The notes under the pieces: model-generated | Seen by the model: the letters and a program-made list of their open reading frames with translations, nothing else | Database searches by the model: none | Told to the model about the DNA's origin: nothing | Origin: Psychroserpens algicola | GTDB taxonomy: Bacteria; Bacteroidota; Bacteroidia; Flavobacteriales; Flavobacteriaceae | Assembly: GCF_014526325.1 (NCBI RefSeq) | Contig: NZ_JACNMJ010000007.1 | Span: 151,531 to 215,530 of the forward strand | Length of the DNA: 64,000 nucleotides | Direction: 5' to 3' | Translations under genes and position numbers: made by a program | In this document: piece by piece, positions 8,520 through 17,026 of the stretch | How positions within the stretch are numbered: position 1 is the stretch's first letter | How the letters are laid out: each line of letters begins with the position of its first letter

Positions 8520-9083
8520 TTAATCATCGTTTATTTTAATTTTTAAATCATCCATAGCAGATAATCCTTGTAAAAGTTTGTCGTAAATAGATAAGGCATC
8601 ATTTTTTATTTCATCTTTTGTCATTGAACCATAATCGTACCCTTCGACATGACCTGTCAAATCAGAAAGAAATCCTCCTTGTTGCTCTTGATATTCAATT
8701 ATTAAAAAAATATCGCTTCTTTCTTTATTTAGGAATAAACTGAGTTCTTTTGATCGAGATAGTAAGCTCCTAAGCCTTAATTCTAAAATTTTGAGATGCA
8801 TTCGAGCTTCTTCATCATTAACAATTTCATAATCTTTAAGTTTCATGTAATTCATAAATACTCTTCTTGCATTAAGATATGCTGTTAAATCATTTTGAAG
8901 GTAATTTATCTCTCTTATAATCTTATCTTTATTTTCATCTTTAAAAATACTTTTTAACTCTGAATTCAACTTTTTTATGAATGTGGTAATTTCAGTAATA
9001 TAATCACTCTCTTGAGCGGTTGAAATATTGATATTTGTTAAAAAAATCGTAAAAAATAGAATAATCTTAATCTTTGTTTTCAT
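8520..9083 (-). CDS. Secreted helical protein of unknown function
   Basis: 187 aa. The N-terminal signal peptide ends around ISTAQ (residue 24). The mature part is almost entirely helical with heptad-like Leu/Ile spacing, likely a periplasmic coiled-coil protein. It overlaps the upstream 71-aa membrane protein gene by 17 bp, so they are probably co-translated. No family recognised. Confidence 0.65.
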   Translation of the reverse strand: MKTKIKIILFFTIFLTNINISTAQESDYITEITTFIKKLNSELKSIFKDENKDKIIREINYLQNDLTAYLNARRVFMNYMKLKDYEIVNDEEARMHLKILELRLRSLLSRSKELSLFLNKERSDIFLIIEYQEQQGGFLSDLTGHVEGYDYGSMTKDEIKNDALSIYDKLLQGLSAMDDLKIKINDD

Positions 9084-9282
9084 TTTTTTTGCTTTTCTTA
9101 AGGATTAGCGTAAGGCCAAGTATCATCAAAATTAAAGGTAATATTAGAATTTCTATTTCTACTAGATTGATATCTCTACCTCCTATGATTTCACGAATTA
9201 CATCATATCGCTTATAAAAAAAATATAGACTCATTATTAGAAATATAATTCCCCCAATTTTCAAGTTTTTCAGTAATTCCAT
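9067..9282 (-). CDS. Small two-helix membrane protein
   Basis: 71 aa with two transmembrane helices (~10-24 and ~45-62) joined by a short charged loop and ending in a Lys/Asn-rich tail. Upstream partner of the secreted helical protein in cassette 8. Unknown function. Confidence 0.6.
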   Translation of the reverse strand: MELLKNLKIGGIIFLIMSLYFFYKRYDVIREIIGGRDINLVEIEILILPLILMILGLTLILKKSKKNENKD

Positions 9283-9338
9283 TTTATATTATTTACTAAT
9301 TGTTCTATCATTTTTATATTGAGTTTTTAATTACAGCC

Positions 9339-9463
9339 AACGGCTTCGTGTAATGATGTGTTGCGTTGGTAAGGAACTAAGTTAGTAAAAAGTCACGAAC
9401 CAGAGGAAAATCCGTAGGATTTTCCGAGTAGGCTAGTGGTAGCAATGCATTATACACGTTGTT
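9339..9463 (-). repeat. attC-like site 9 (type C)
   Basis: Type C; near-identical to site 5 including GTAGGCTAG. Confidence 0.87.
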
Positions 9464-9475
9464 GCCCACAGTACA

Positions 9476-10231
9476 TTATTTTTTCCAGTTTTGAAGTCGG
9501 TCGAGATACAAATAACTCTCTACAAATTTTCTATGTTCTGAATTGGTCATTTTATCCAATAGATTCAATGCTGAAATATAGCTTGCCAAATTTCCATTTG
9601 ACGAACTAAATTTTCCATCTTCTACAAAAGTTATCAAGCTATCATTCTGTACTTTTAAATTCGGATAATCTTTTTGTAGCTGTTCTCCGCCACCAATCCA
9701 AGTAACGATTTTATGTCCATCTGCAATTCCAGATTTTCCGATTAATTGAGCTCCAGCACAATTACTCACAACATATTCAGTTTCTTTATTTTTCTTTTTT
9801 ATGAAGTTTACTATTTTTTCGTTGTTAACTTGTGCATACATATCATAAGCACTTGGCACAAAAAGAGCAGTTAATTTTGGACAATTTTTAAATGTAAAAT
9901 CAGGCAAAATTTTAATTCCTTCTTCGGTTGTGATTGGTTTTTCAGTTTCTGCAATTGTGATTACATTAAAAATTTGTTTTCCGCTTTCGGTTGGTTTTGC
10001 GAAAACATCTGAAGTAGCAATTACTTCGCTTTGTAAAACTCCGTTATACATCAAAAGTCCGATTGTTGGCAATTCAGATTTGAATGATTTTATGTGCTTC
10101 GTTAGAGTATCAGATTCTATTTCTGTTTGATTTATATTCTCTTTTTCGAAATTGTTTTTCGATTTTTCAGAGTTACAACTAATCAGAATGGTTGCGAAAA
10201 TTATTGCTGTTAAAACTCTAAATATTGTCAT
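9476..10231 (-). CDS. DJ-1/PfpI-family lipoprotein
   Basis: 251 aa from ATG 10231 (upstream codons start only at TTG within the attC edge and are rejected). Lipoprotein signal with lipobox LISC. The DJ-1/PfpI domain covers ~60-240: IGLLMYNGVLQSEV at the start and VVSNCAGAQLIGKSGIADG with the nucleophile-elbow Cys. Family members include GATase1-like transcription regulators, glyoxalases and chaperones; an exported lipoprotein version is unusual. The activity is not predictable. Confidence 0.8.
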   Translation of the reverse strand: MTIFRVLTAIIFATILISCNSEKSKNNFEKENINQTEIESDTLTKHIKSFKSELPTIGLLMYNGVLQSEVIATSDVFAKPTESGKQIFNVITIAETEKPITTEEGIKILPDFTFKNCPKLTALFVPSAYDMYAQVNNEKIVNFIKKKNKETEYVVSNCAGAQLIGKSGIADGHKIVTWIGGGEQLQKDYPNLKVQNDSLITFVEDGKFSSSNGNLASYISALNLLDKMTNSEHRKFVESYLYLDRLQNWKK

Positions 10232-10259
10232 TTCGTTCTGTTTTTCTAGTATTGTGGGC

Positions 10260-10386
10260 AACGGTTTTGTGTATGGTTAGTTGCGTGGTTAAGGAACTAA
10301 GTTAGTAAACAAAAACGAACGCGAGAAAATTCCGAAGGAATTTTCCAAATAAGCACTTGCCAAAGCAATTAATTATACACGTTGTT
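10260..10386 (-). repeat. attC-like site 10 (type E)
   Basis: Type E: GTTAGTTGCGTGG arm, ACGAACGCG, apical GAAAATTCC-GAA-GGAATTTTC. Confidence 0.87.
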
Positions 10387-10398
10387 GGCAAATCGTTT

Positions 10399-10812
10399 TT
10401 ATTTCGGTTCATATTCTTTTCGAAAAACGAATTCAATTGGTTTGTTATTCATTTTCATTCCGTTGTATTCGAATAGCATTTCATTTGTTGAGTGTTCTCC
10501 ATTTTCTCCAAATAAGAACGAAATCGAATTCCGATTTGTTAAATCTCTATTTTTTAATTCCGCAATAAGTTCATCGAAAAAATATTCAGAGTCGAGTAAG
10601 TCATCTTTGTGTTCGACCAGATTTTCCAAAGTCAGTTTTTTAAACCACCAACTTTCCATAAAATCCTCATCATAATATTCCAATTCAGCATCTTTTCCGA
10701 ATTCAGATTCAGGTTCATCTTCGTTTTCATAATCAAAATTCAGATAGTTTTTGTAGAGTTTGTTTTCTGATTCAAAAGTTCCAATCCAAATGCAAATTAT
10801 CTTTTTAGTCAT
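10399..10812 (-). CDS. Imm22-like immunity protein
   Basis: 137 aa. The opening IICIWIGTFESENKLYKNYL, the acidic stretch and EYYDEDFMESWWFKKL match the pattern of Immunity protein 22 of polymorphic toxin systems. Such proteins are cytosolic and neutralise a cognate nuclease-type toxin. No toxin gene is nearby, so this looks like an orphan immunity gene in a cassette. The family match is from memory of the pattern. Confidence 0.65.
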   Translation of the reverse strand: MTKKIICIWIGTFESENKLYKNYLNFDYENEDEPESEFGKDAELEYYDEDFMESWWFKKLTLENLVEHKDDLLDSEYFFDELIAELKNRDLTNRNSISFLFGENGEHSTNEMLFEYNGMKMNNKPIEFVFRKEYEPK

Positions 10813-10831
10813 CGATTCTCAAATGTTTGCC

Positions 10832-10958
10832 AACGTATTTGTGTATGGTTTCGTTGTGTTGGCTAGGTCTAAATTAGTAAAAGAAAACTGACTAAAGGAA
10901 AATTCCGCAGGAATTTTCCGAGTACACACAAACCAAACAATGAATTATACACGTTGTT
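10832..10958 (-). repeat. attC-like site 11 (type B)
   Basis: Type B; apical GGAAAATTCC-GCA-GGAATTTTCC; arm GTTTCGTTGTGTTGGC. Confidence 0.88.
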
Positions 10959-10969
10959 GTGCATAGTAA

Positions 10970-11656
10970 TTACTTAGAAATAGTTCTAAGTTTAATATCA
11001 CTATTATTATAAATAGTTGCTTTGTTTTTTATCAAATCAAAGAAAAAAGTATAGTCATTTGTTTTTCCAATAAACACAAAATTCTCATCAGAAACTATTT
11101 TTTTGTCATCTATAACTATTGAATAAGTTTTACCAATTTTTCTCTCAAGAATAAGGCTTTGATCAAATTTAGCTTGTCCATATGCATAAAAAAATAGAGT
11201 TGGAATTAAAAGATAATATTTAGTTAAAGTACCATATTGTGTAGAAAAATTGACATATACTCCAAATATTACAAGAACACCTAATATACAAATGAAATAT
11301 ACTATCCAATTTATAAAATAAATGGCTAGAAAATTAGAAATGCTAATAACCGCAAAACTCATAATAAGGAAGGAAACATAAAATTTTTTGATTTTCTTTT
11401 TCTTTTCTTGATCACTTAAAACTTTTTTTTTAATGTTTACAAAATCATCAATAAAGTAGAGAATAAAAGTGAAAGATATGGCTATAGCATAACTATAAAT
11501 ATCATCAACAAATGAAAATGTAAATTCAGATAAATTCATATAATCAATTATGTTTACATGAAATTTGTTATAAAATGTAATCAGCTTTATTGCACTTGAA
11601 AATATTATTAACAAAGATAAAATAGGAATTACACTTTTTATTTTCTCTAGATTCAT
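10970..11656 (-). CDS. Polytopic membrane protein of unknown function
   Basis: 228 aa from ATG 11656 (an earlier GTG lies in the attC edge). About five transmembrane helices in the first 160 residues, then a ~65-residue C-terminal soluble part (KIGKTYSIVIDDKKIVSDENF). No family recognised; sole gene of cassette 11. Confidence 0.65.
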   Translation of the reverse strand: MNLEKIKSVIPILSLLIIFSSAIKLITFYNKFHVNIIDYMNLSEFTFSFVDDIYSYAIAISFTFILYFIDDFVNIKKKVLSDQEKKKKIKKFYVSFLIMSFAVISISNFLAIYFINWIVYFICILGVLVIFGVYVNFSTQYGTLTKYYLLIPTLFFYAYGQAKFDQSLILERKIGKTYSIVIDDKKIVSDENFVFIGKTNDYTFFFDLIKNKATIYNNSDIKLRTISK

Positions 11657-11674
11657 GGATGGTTTTATTATGCA

Positions 11675-11801
11675 CAACGTGTTGTGTATGATTTCGTTGT
11701 GTTGGCTAGGACTAAATTAGTAAAAGAAAACTGACCAGAGGAAAATTCCACAGGAATTTTCCGAGTACACACGAACCGAACAATGAATTATACACGTTGT
11801 T
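11675..11801 (-). repeat. attC-like site 12 (type B)
   Basis: Type B with CCA in place of CCG in the loop (ATTCCACAGGAAT). Confidence 0.88.
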
Positions 11802-11809
11802 GTAAGTAG

Positions 11810-12385
11810 TTAAAACCCACAATCTGAATTCAAATAGTTTGGAATTCGTTCAACAACTATACCAAGTTCTATTCCTTTTTTTAAGTCTTTACAAGCTAAT
11901 TCGTCATTGCCAATTTGATTATATGCGATTGCTCGGTTTAAGTAAGTTGATGGTTCTAATGGTATTATTTGAATAGCTTTAGTTAAATCAACAATTGCAT
12001 TCTTATATTGTTCTATGTGAACATAAGCAATTCCACGATTATTTAAGGCTGCATAATATTCACTATCAATATTTAAACATTTAGTAAAATTGGCAATGGA
12101 TTTCTCTGGTAAACCTGACTGAAAATAAGTTACACCTCTATTGAGATAGATTGAAAGCATCGGACCATATTTTTTTTCTGCTTCATCAAATTTATCAATC
12201 GCCTTTTCAAATGACCCATTTTCTTTTAGACTTATAGCTTTTTGAAGAATCGGATATTTTTTTCTATCAAAACCTCCAGTTATTTCATCCTTCGTAATTT
12301 GATTTACGTTTCCGAATTCAGTTTCTTTTTCTTTACAATTAGAGAGAGTTAGCAAAATAATCAAAAAAAATGCCTTAATTTTCAT
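11810..12385 (-). CDS. TPR-repeat lipoprotein
   Basis: 191 aa. Lipobox LSNC after a hydrophobic leader, so it is outer- or inner-membrane anchored. At least three and probably four tetratricopeptide repeats: LNRGVTYFQSGLPEKSI, LNNRGIAYVHIEQYKNAI, YLNRAIAYNQIGNDELAC. A protein-protein interaction role is likely; the partner is unknown. Confidence 0.82.
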   Translation of the reverse strand: MKIKAFFLIILLTLSNCKEKETEFGNVNQITKDEITGGFDRKKYPILQKAISLKENGSFEKAIDKFDEAEKKYGPMLSIYLNRGVTYFQSGLPEKSIANFTKCLNIDSEYYAALNNRGIAYVHIEQYKNAIVDLTKAIQIIPLEPSTYLNRAIAYNQIGNDELACKDLKKGIELGIVVERIPNYLNSDCGF

Positions 12386-12405
12386 TCAGAGTTTTTATTA
12401 CTTAC

Positions 12406-12528
12406 AACGGCCTCGGCTATGAGTAGTTGCGTGGTTTAGCGTTAAACTTAGCAAGTACACACCAAGTTAAAAATCCGAAAGGATTTTCAGAAGTAGGTGA
12501 GAACAAGCAATTACTTATAGCCATTGTT
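12406..12528 (-). repeat. attC-like site 13 (type G)
   Basis: Type G: CGGCTATGAGTAGTTGCG pairs with GCAATTACTTATAGCC; apical AAAATCC-GAAA-GGATTTT. The usual GTGTAT/ATACAC arm is replaced on both sides by GGCTAT/ATAGCC, a paired change. Confidence 0.85.
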
Positions 12529-12537
12529 GTGCTTTCG

Positions 12538-13254
12538 TTATTTATCTATTCGTTCATTAATTAATTTCCTTATATTTTCCAATTCTACTATACCATATTC
12601 CAAAATCGGTATATAATTATTATATAATTTGTGGTAACTACTAATTACATAATGCCTATATTCTTGACTATTTACAAAATAATCTTGTAGCTCCTTACTG
12701 CTATTATCTTTTGTTATTGTTTTACTTATCCATTCGGGATACCAACTGTAATTGTCTCTAAATGAATTTATAACTAACCAAATTTCATCAGAAATTTCTT
12801 TCTCCATAGTATTAATGACTGTTCCAGTATCATATATTTCAATCAAATACAATGATAGACTATCTTTAGAAGCAATTGATTTTAAGCGTTCAACACCGCC
12901 TTTATTCATATTAGTCGCTGTAATTCTGTTCATTAATCGAGACAAACCGTCGTCCAATAAATCTATAGTTCTAGTATCTGAAATAACAGCATCGTAAACG
13001 GGTTTTATAGAATTGTAATATTTGATAACGTTTGAAAATTCGTCAATGTCATTATCTAAATCGAGTACAATCTGCTTATAAATATCAGTAATTTCAGCTT
13101 GTTGCTTTCTATTTTCATTCCAATTGTTGATTTGTAATGCTATTAAAATTCCAATAACGACAAGCACAATTTCTCCTAGGGCATATTTAAAATACTTTCC
13201 AGTTTTTCCCTCTGAAAGTAAATTTTGTCTAATTTTTCTAAAGAATTTTATCAT
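12538..13254 (-). CDS. DUF6090-like membrane-anchored protein (copy 1)
   Basis: 238 aa. The N-terminal ~45 residues (MIKFFRKIRQNLLSEGKTGK, then one transmembrane helix ILIALQINNWNE) are almost invariant in seven genes of the window. The following ~190 residues are divergent, helical and probably periplasmic. The family is common in Flavobacteriaceae and has no assigned function. The leader upstream of the ATG and the 3' flank CTTTCGTTATT are shared with the other copies. Confidence 0.8.
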   Translation of the reverse strand: MIKFFRKIRQNLLSEGKTGKYFKYALGEIVLVVIGILIALQINNWNENRKQQAEITDIYKQIVLDLDNDIDEFSNVIKYYNSIKPVYDAVISDTRTIDLLDDGLSRLMNRITATNMNKGGVERLKSIASKDSLSLYLIEIYDTGTVINTMEKEISDEIWLVINSFRDNYSWYPEWISKTITKDNSSKELQDYFVNSQEYRHYVISSYHKLYNNYIPILEYGIVELENIRKLINERIDK

Positions 13255-13282
13255 TGGTTAGTGGTTTCTGATAATGAAGCAC
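13255..13282 (-). promoter_or_regulatory. Conserved leader of DUF6090 cassettes
   Basis: Between ATG and attC, five DUF6090 cassettes share nearly the same ~28-nt leader (minus strand TTCATTATCAGAAACCACT): here and before 20953, 42417, 52334 and 60434. The copy before 54708 has an insertion. Such conservation next to diverged coding regions suggests a shared expression signal; the exact -7/-33 boxes are not clear. Confidence 0.45.
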
Positions 13283-13408
13283 AACGGATTTGTGTATGGT
13301 TAGTTGCGTTGGCAAAAACTAAGTTAGTAAAAGAAAACGAACCAATAGGAAAATCCGCTAGGATTTTCCGAGTACACACAAACCAAGCAATTAATTATAC
13401 ACGTTGTT
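13283..13408 (-). repeat. attC-like site 14 (type A)
   Basis: Type A; apical GGAAAATCC-GCTA-GGATTTTCC. Confidence 0.88.
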
Positions 13409-13420
13409 GGCGGTAGTTTT

Positions 13421-13780
13421 TTATATTTCTAATGCTTTTACTCCAGATTTTTCCCAAAGCCGCTCAAATTCATTTTTATCGATAGGTTTGCCATTAAAAT
13501 CCTCAAACTTCATATTCGTATCACACCAAAATCCATAATTCCGCTCGTCAGGTCCAGCAAAAACCGGATTTTCATTTTCGTCCAATGCAATTTCCCTCCA
13601 AGGTGAAAGCTCTCCGTCAGTTTCTAAAAATTCAATTAACCAACTTTTTACCAAATACATTTTATTTTTATAGTCAGGATTTGATTTTGGAATAAAAAAC
13701 AAAATTCCGCTAATGAGCTTTTCTTTCCAGCTTTTTTCCATTGGCCAATTAGTTGCTTTTTTTGTTTTCAGATATTTCAT
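13421..13780 (-). CDS. Hypothetical protein, immunity-like
   Basis: 119 aa, soluble. ETDGELSPWREIALDENENPVFAGPDERNYGFWCDTNM is the most distinctive stretch. In size and Trp/Tyr richness it resembles small immunity proteins. It lies 13 bp after the 102-aa gene in a two-gene cassette. No family recognised. Confidence 0.62.
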   Translation of the reverse strand: MKYLKTKKATNWPMEKSWKEKLISGILFFIPKSNPDYKNKMYLVKSWLIEFLETDGELSPWREIALDENENPVFAGPDERNYGFWCDTNMKFEDFNGKPIDKNEFERLWEKSGVKALEI

Positions 13781-13793
13781 TCAATTCAGACCT

Positions 13794-14102
13794 TTATTCG
13801 TCATTGGCAATATGCTTCTTCAATTCCGCGAGAATTTTTAAGATTTCAGAATCCAATTCTATTTCTTTATAAGAACCAATTTCTTCAAAATCAACACCGA
13901 AGTACTCAAGGTTTTTCTTAACCTTATTTTTAATGTTTTCATCAGGCTCCAAGTTGATTAATCCGCTCAGAAATCTTTTCTCAATGGAGTCATATTTGTC
14001 TTTTGGTGCTCCACTTGAAATCAAAGCTAATGGATCCCAATTCACCACAGTTTGGTGAACTATTTCGGCTAGTTCTATATAATACTTATCTCTATGGTTC
14101 AT
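13794..14102 (-). CDS. Small helical protein of unknown function
   Basis: 102 aa, all-helical by eye, no signal peptide: YIELAEIVHQTVVNWDPLALI at the start. It resembles small cytosolic DUF1871-type proteins only loosely. First gene of cassette 14, upstream of 13421-13780. Confidence 0.6.
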   Translation of the reverse strand: MNHRDKYYIELAEIVHQTVVNWDPLALISSGAPKDKYDSIEKRFLSGLINLEPDENIKNKVKKNLEYFGVDFEEIGSYKEIELDSEILKILAELKKHIANDE

Positions 14103-14115
14103 TTAAATTACCGCC

Positions 14116-14241
14116 AACGTATTTGTGTATGGCTAGTTGCGTTGGCGAGAACTAAGTTAATAAAAGAAAACTAACCAGTAGGAAAATCCGCTAGGATTTT
14201 CCGAGTACACACAGATCAAGCAATTAGTTATAAACGTTGTT
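14116..14241 (-). repeat. attC-like site 15 (type A)
   Basis: Type A; apical GGAAAATCC-GCTA-GGATTTTCC; it encodes the C-terminal residues NNVYN of the gene at 14224-14856. Confidence 0.88.
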
Positions 14242-14856
14242 GGCAGTAGGATTTTGTTCAGGTTTAATCAATATTTCATTCAGGAAATCTTTTTCAAGTT
14301 CCAATATACTTTGCTGTCTAAATTTTAAATAAGTTACAATTCCTTTATGTGGTAAATCATCAAAATAATAGTCCAAATGTTTAGCTTCGTATCCATTTAT
14401 TGCAAATACGCTATATGCTCCAGCTTTAGCACGTATTCTATTCTTTGTTTGATTGTTATTTGCTAATTTTAAAAGCTCTTTTTCGTACAATTCCGTTTTC
14501 TTTATATATTCAGTTCCCTTATCGGAATATCTACCATTGGTAAAAAAAGGATTAACATTATTTTCAGCGTACTGCTTTTCAATTCCGTTCAAATATTTTA
14601 AATAATCTTTCGTGAGTTTATCGTATTTCTGAATTTTAATTAAACTTAAACTGTCATAATCGTTTCTTAAAATTTTTGCGTGAATATCATCCATCAGAAA
14701 TATAATAGATTGATCAGTTTTCGTGCTTAAAATCCCAAACATTCCATCAATATCTTTTCCAAAGATTGAGTTAGATTCCGTTTTTTGATTTGAATTACAG
14801 GAAGTGATTATAATTAATAAAAGAAAGGTTATAATGTATCTCATAGGTTTCTTCAT
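14224..14856 (-). CDS. Lipoprotein of unknown function with attC-encoded tail
   Basis: 210 aa. Lipobox IITSC after MKKPMRYIITFLLLI. The mature part is helical and Lys/Tyr-rich. The last residues NNVYN and the stop codon come from attC site 15, so the gene runs into the recombination site. No family recognised. Confidence 0.68.
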   Translation of the reverse strand: MKKPMRYIITFLLLIIITSCNSNQKTESNSIFGKDIDGMFGILSTKTDQSIIFLMDDIHAKILRNDYDSLSLIKIQKYDKLTKDYLKYLNGIEKQYAENNVNPFFTNGRYSDKGTEYIKKTELYEKELLKLANNNQTKNRIRAKAGAYSVFAINGYEAKHLDYYFDDLPHKGIVTYLKFRQQSILELEKDFLNEILIKPEQNPTANNVYN

Positions 14857-14865
14857 CTTACTGCC

Positions 14866-14990
14866 AACGGCTTCGTGTTATGATGTGTTGCGTTGTTAAG
14901 GAACTAAGTTAGTAAAAAGTCACTAACCAAAGGAAAATCCGTAGGATTTTCCGAGTAAGCTATTAACAGCAATATATTATACACGTTGTT
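14866..14990 (-). repeat. attC-like site 16 (type C)
   Basis: Type C, on the low side of nc2 copy 1 as site 37 is for nc2 copy 2. Confidence 0.87.
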
Positions 14991-15467
14991 ACAATCAAGT
15001 AGCGACCCAATTGAGTAAGCAGATCCTGCTTATCGATACAGATGAGAAAAATTAAATAAATAAAAAGCTAAACGCAAGTTTTGCTTTTACCACTTAGTAG
15101 CGAAAAGTGTTTTATAAAAACGCTTTGTAGCTTTTCAGATAAATTTAAAAGCCAGAACAGTTTTTCTGAATTTAGTTACTTAAAATTCAAAAAAAAAATA
15201 AGGCTGATTTTTTCTTCATGATTTAGATTTTTACTTCATAAAGCTTTAAAAATCTGTTACATAAAAAGACATAGTTTTAAGATTAAACTCTTTTTACAGG
15301 ATAGTAACAATATAACTTTTCGATAGAGTAAGTAATTCCGATAATCACATCAACTACTTTTCAAGGACAAATATTACAAGCTTAGTATTCGGAGTTTGAG
15401 TAAGAGAAAATTACAGGATTAGAGAAGTTTACTTTTCTGCTCGATTTTTCTTGGAGCTATTTGTTGT
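14991..15467. other. Gene-less cassette, family nc2, copy 1
   Basis: 477 bp without a credible gene. It starts ACAATCAAGTAGCGACCC and ends TTGGAGCTATTTGTTGTAAC. Contains AAGCGTTTT/AAAACGCTT-like short inverted segments and stretches of A. About 90% identical by eye to 33419-33906. Unknown role. Confidence 0.65.
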
Positions 15468-15590
15468 AACGTATTGTGTATGATTTCGTGCGATAGAAAA
15501 TCGATAGATTTTCCGTTGCCTCGAAATTATAGATTAAATATAAGAATTAAAAATTGAAGCAATTTTTAAGCATGAATTATACACGCTGTT
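15468..15590 (-). repeat. attC-like site 17 (type D)
   Basis: Type D, nc1-specific, essentially identical to site 6. Confidence 0.87.
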
Positions 15591-15979
15591 AGCCACTTTA
15601 GGGCAACACGAACCATTGGATGTGAAAAAGAAAGCTGATTATCACATGCAACCGAATCAGAAATGCTTTGGCGAATTTGGCAGATACACCCAAGAACCCT
15701 TTACGATCATAAAAAAGTACAGGTCACACTTAAGCATTTAGGTTGCAACATTGATTTAAAGACAGACACCTTTTTTGGAAAAGAACGATTCATAACGCAC
15801 CACTAAAATTTGGCAAGTATGTATAAGATTCCGATAAGTTTGAAAAATACACGAACCACAGAGCGTTTGGTTCTTCAAAAAAGGATAGAAGAGAAGTTGT
15901 TTAAATCAAATCCGGAACATTTGTGCTAGAAACTACTTTAGATAAAACACCAGAATTTTGCTCATGCACTATTGTTGCT
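15591..15979. other. Gene-less cassette, family nc1, copy 2
   Basis: 389 bp; same ends and internal GAACCA/TGGTTC hairpin as copy 1, with scattered substitutions. Follows nc2 copy 1 directly. Confidence 0.7.
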
Positions 15980-16103
15980 AACGTATTTGTATATGATTAG
16001 TTGTGTTGGCTGGAACTAAATTAGTAAAAGAAAACGAACCAGAGGAAAATCCGTAGGATTTTCCGAGTACACACAGACCGAACAATTAATTATATACGGT
16101 GTT
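15980..16103 (-). repeat. attC-like site 18 (A/B hybrid)
   Basis: Arm GTATATGATTAGTTGTGTTGGC pairs with AATTAATTATATAC; apical GGAAAATCC-GTA-GGATTTTCC; right end CGGTGTT. It mixes type B spacer and type A loop. Confidence 0.85.
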
Positions 16104-16116
16104 GTAAACAGTTTTT

Positions 16117-16848
16117 TTATTCGGTTATGTGTTTTGCTATATTCTCTGGCCAAACAACAAATTGTCCATATTGTCCATTTTTTTCAATTCCTCCAGTTTC
16201 TTTTCCGCGTTTTGTTGTGATCCAATCGTCCTCCTTTTTATACATCAGTTTATTTTCGGTAAACCAATTATTAACTTTTCGGCTGCTCAATCCAGTTAGT
16301 TTTGATAACTCTTTTGTAGTTAATAATTTAGATTTTGAATAGTCCTTATTTTCTTGGACTTTTTTAATTTTTTCTTCAGTTTTCAGTTCAATTTCTTTAT
16401 CTACTTTTTTGACAGAAATTCGTATTTCTTCACTAATTGTTAAAAGTCTTTGAACTTCGTTATAAATGTCATTGTATAAATCTGCATCTTTTTCTTTTGT
16501 GACGTGAATTCCCATTTCATCATTATTCTGTTGTGAAAAAGAATATAAATTCATTGAAGTTACAATCGCTTCATTTTCGTTCAAATAACACTTTGCGTGA
16601 AGAGAATTACAGAGGCTTGTTCTAATTCCTATTTGACTCTCCAACCAATTGCTTTCAGCAACTTGTAATTTGTTTTCTCGGTAAATAATTCGAATGTCTT
16701 TTTTTTGGATGTTTAAATTCTCCAAATGATCTTTAATTCGTTTATGAAATTGAAGATATGGACTAATTAAAATTAATCGGTCACTTGTGTTTTTGATTAA
16801 TTCTTCTAAATGATATGAAACACCTGTCGTGTTTAAAAATTTTGCCAT
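16117..16848 (-). CDS. Phospholipase D-like domain protein
   Basis: 243 aa. The PLD-like core covers ~20-125: RLILISPYLQFHKRI, then SLHAKCYLNENEAIVTSMNL with His84 and Lys86 of an HxK motif. Asp of the classical HKD is replaced by Glu91. A single motif implies a dimer, as in Nuc-type nucleases. The C-terminal half has a helix-turn-helix-like stretch TKELSKLTGLSSRKVNNWF, suggesting DNA targeting. A nuclease or defence role is possible; the substrate is unknown. Confidence 0.75.
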   Translation of the reverse strand: MAKFLNTTGVSYHLEELIKNTSDRLILISPYLQFHKRIKDHLENLNIQKKDIRIIYRENKLQVAESNWLESQIGIRTSLCNSLHAKCYLNENEAIVTSMNLYSFSQQNNDEMGIHVTKEKDADLYNDIYNEVQRLLTISEEIRISVKKVDKEIELKTEEKIKKVQENKDYSKSKLLTTKELSKLTGLSSRKVNNWFTENKLMYKKEDDWITTKRGKETGGIEKNGQYGQFVVWPENIAKHITE

Positions 16849-16886
16849 TTTTTATTTCAGTTTGTAGTTTGTTTTAAATTGTTTAC

Positions 16887-17013
16887 AACGTATTTGTGTA
16901 TGGTTTCGTTGTGTTGGCTAGGACTAAATTAGTAAAAGAAAACTGACCAGAGGAAAATTCCGCAGGAATTTTCCGAGTACACACAGAACGAACAATGAAT
17001 TATACACGTTGTT
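16887..17013 (-). repeat. attC-like site 19 (type B)
   Basis: Type B; apical GGAAAATTCC-GCA-GGAATTTTCC. Confidence 0.88.
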
Positions 17014-17026
17014 GGCAGTAGTTCTT

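Noticed and set aside
10232..10261. TTG start for the DJ-1/PfpI lipoprotein gene
   Set aside because: It overlaps the attC edge; the ATG at 10231 is followed directly by the lipoprotein signal.
16887..17013. attC-borne Bacteroidota promoter (TAnnTTTG and TTTG boxes) for every cassette
   Set aside because: The R-box side reads AATACGTTG, close to but not matching TAnnTTTG, and no -33 box at the right distance is evident in all types.
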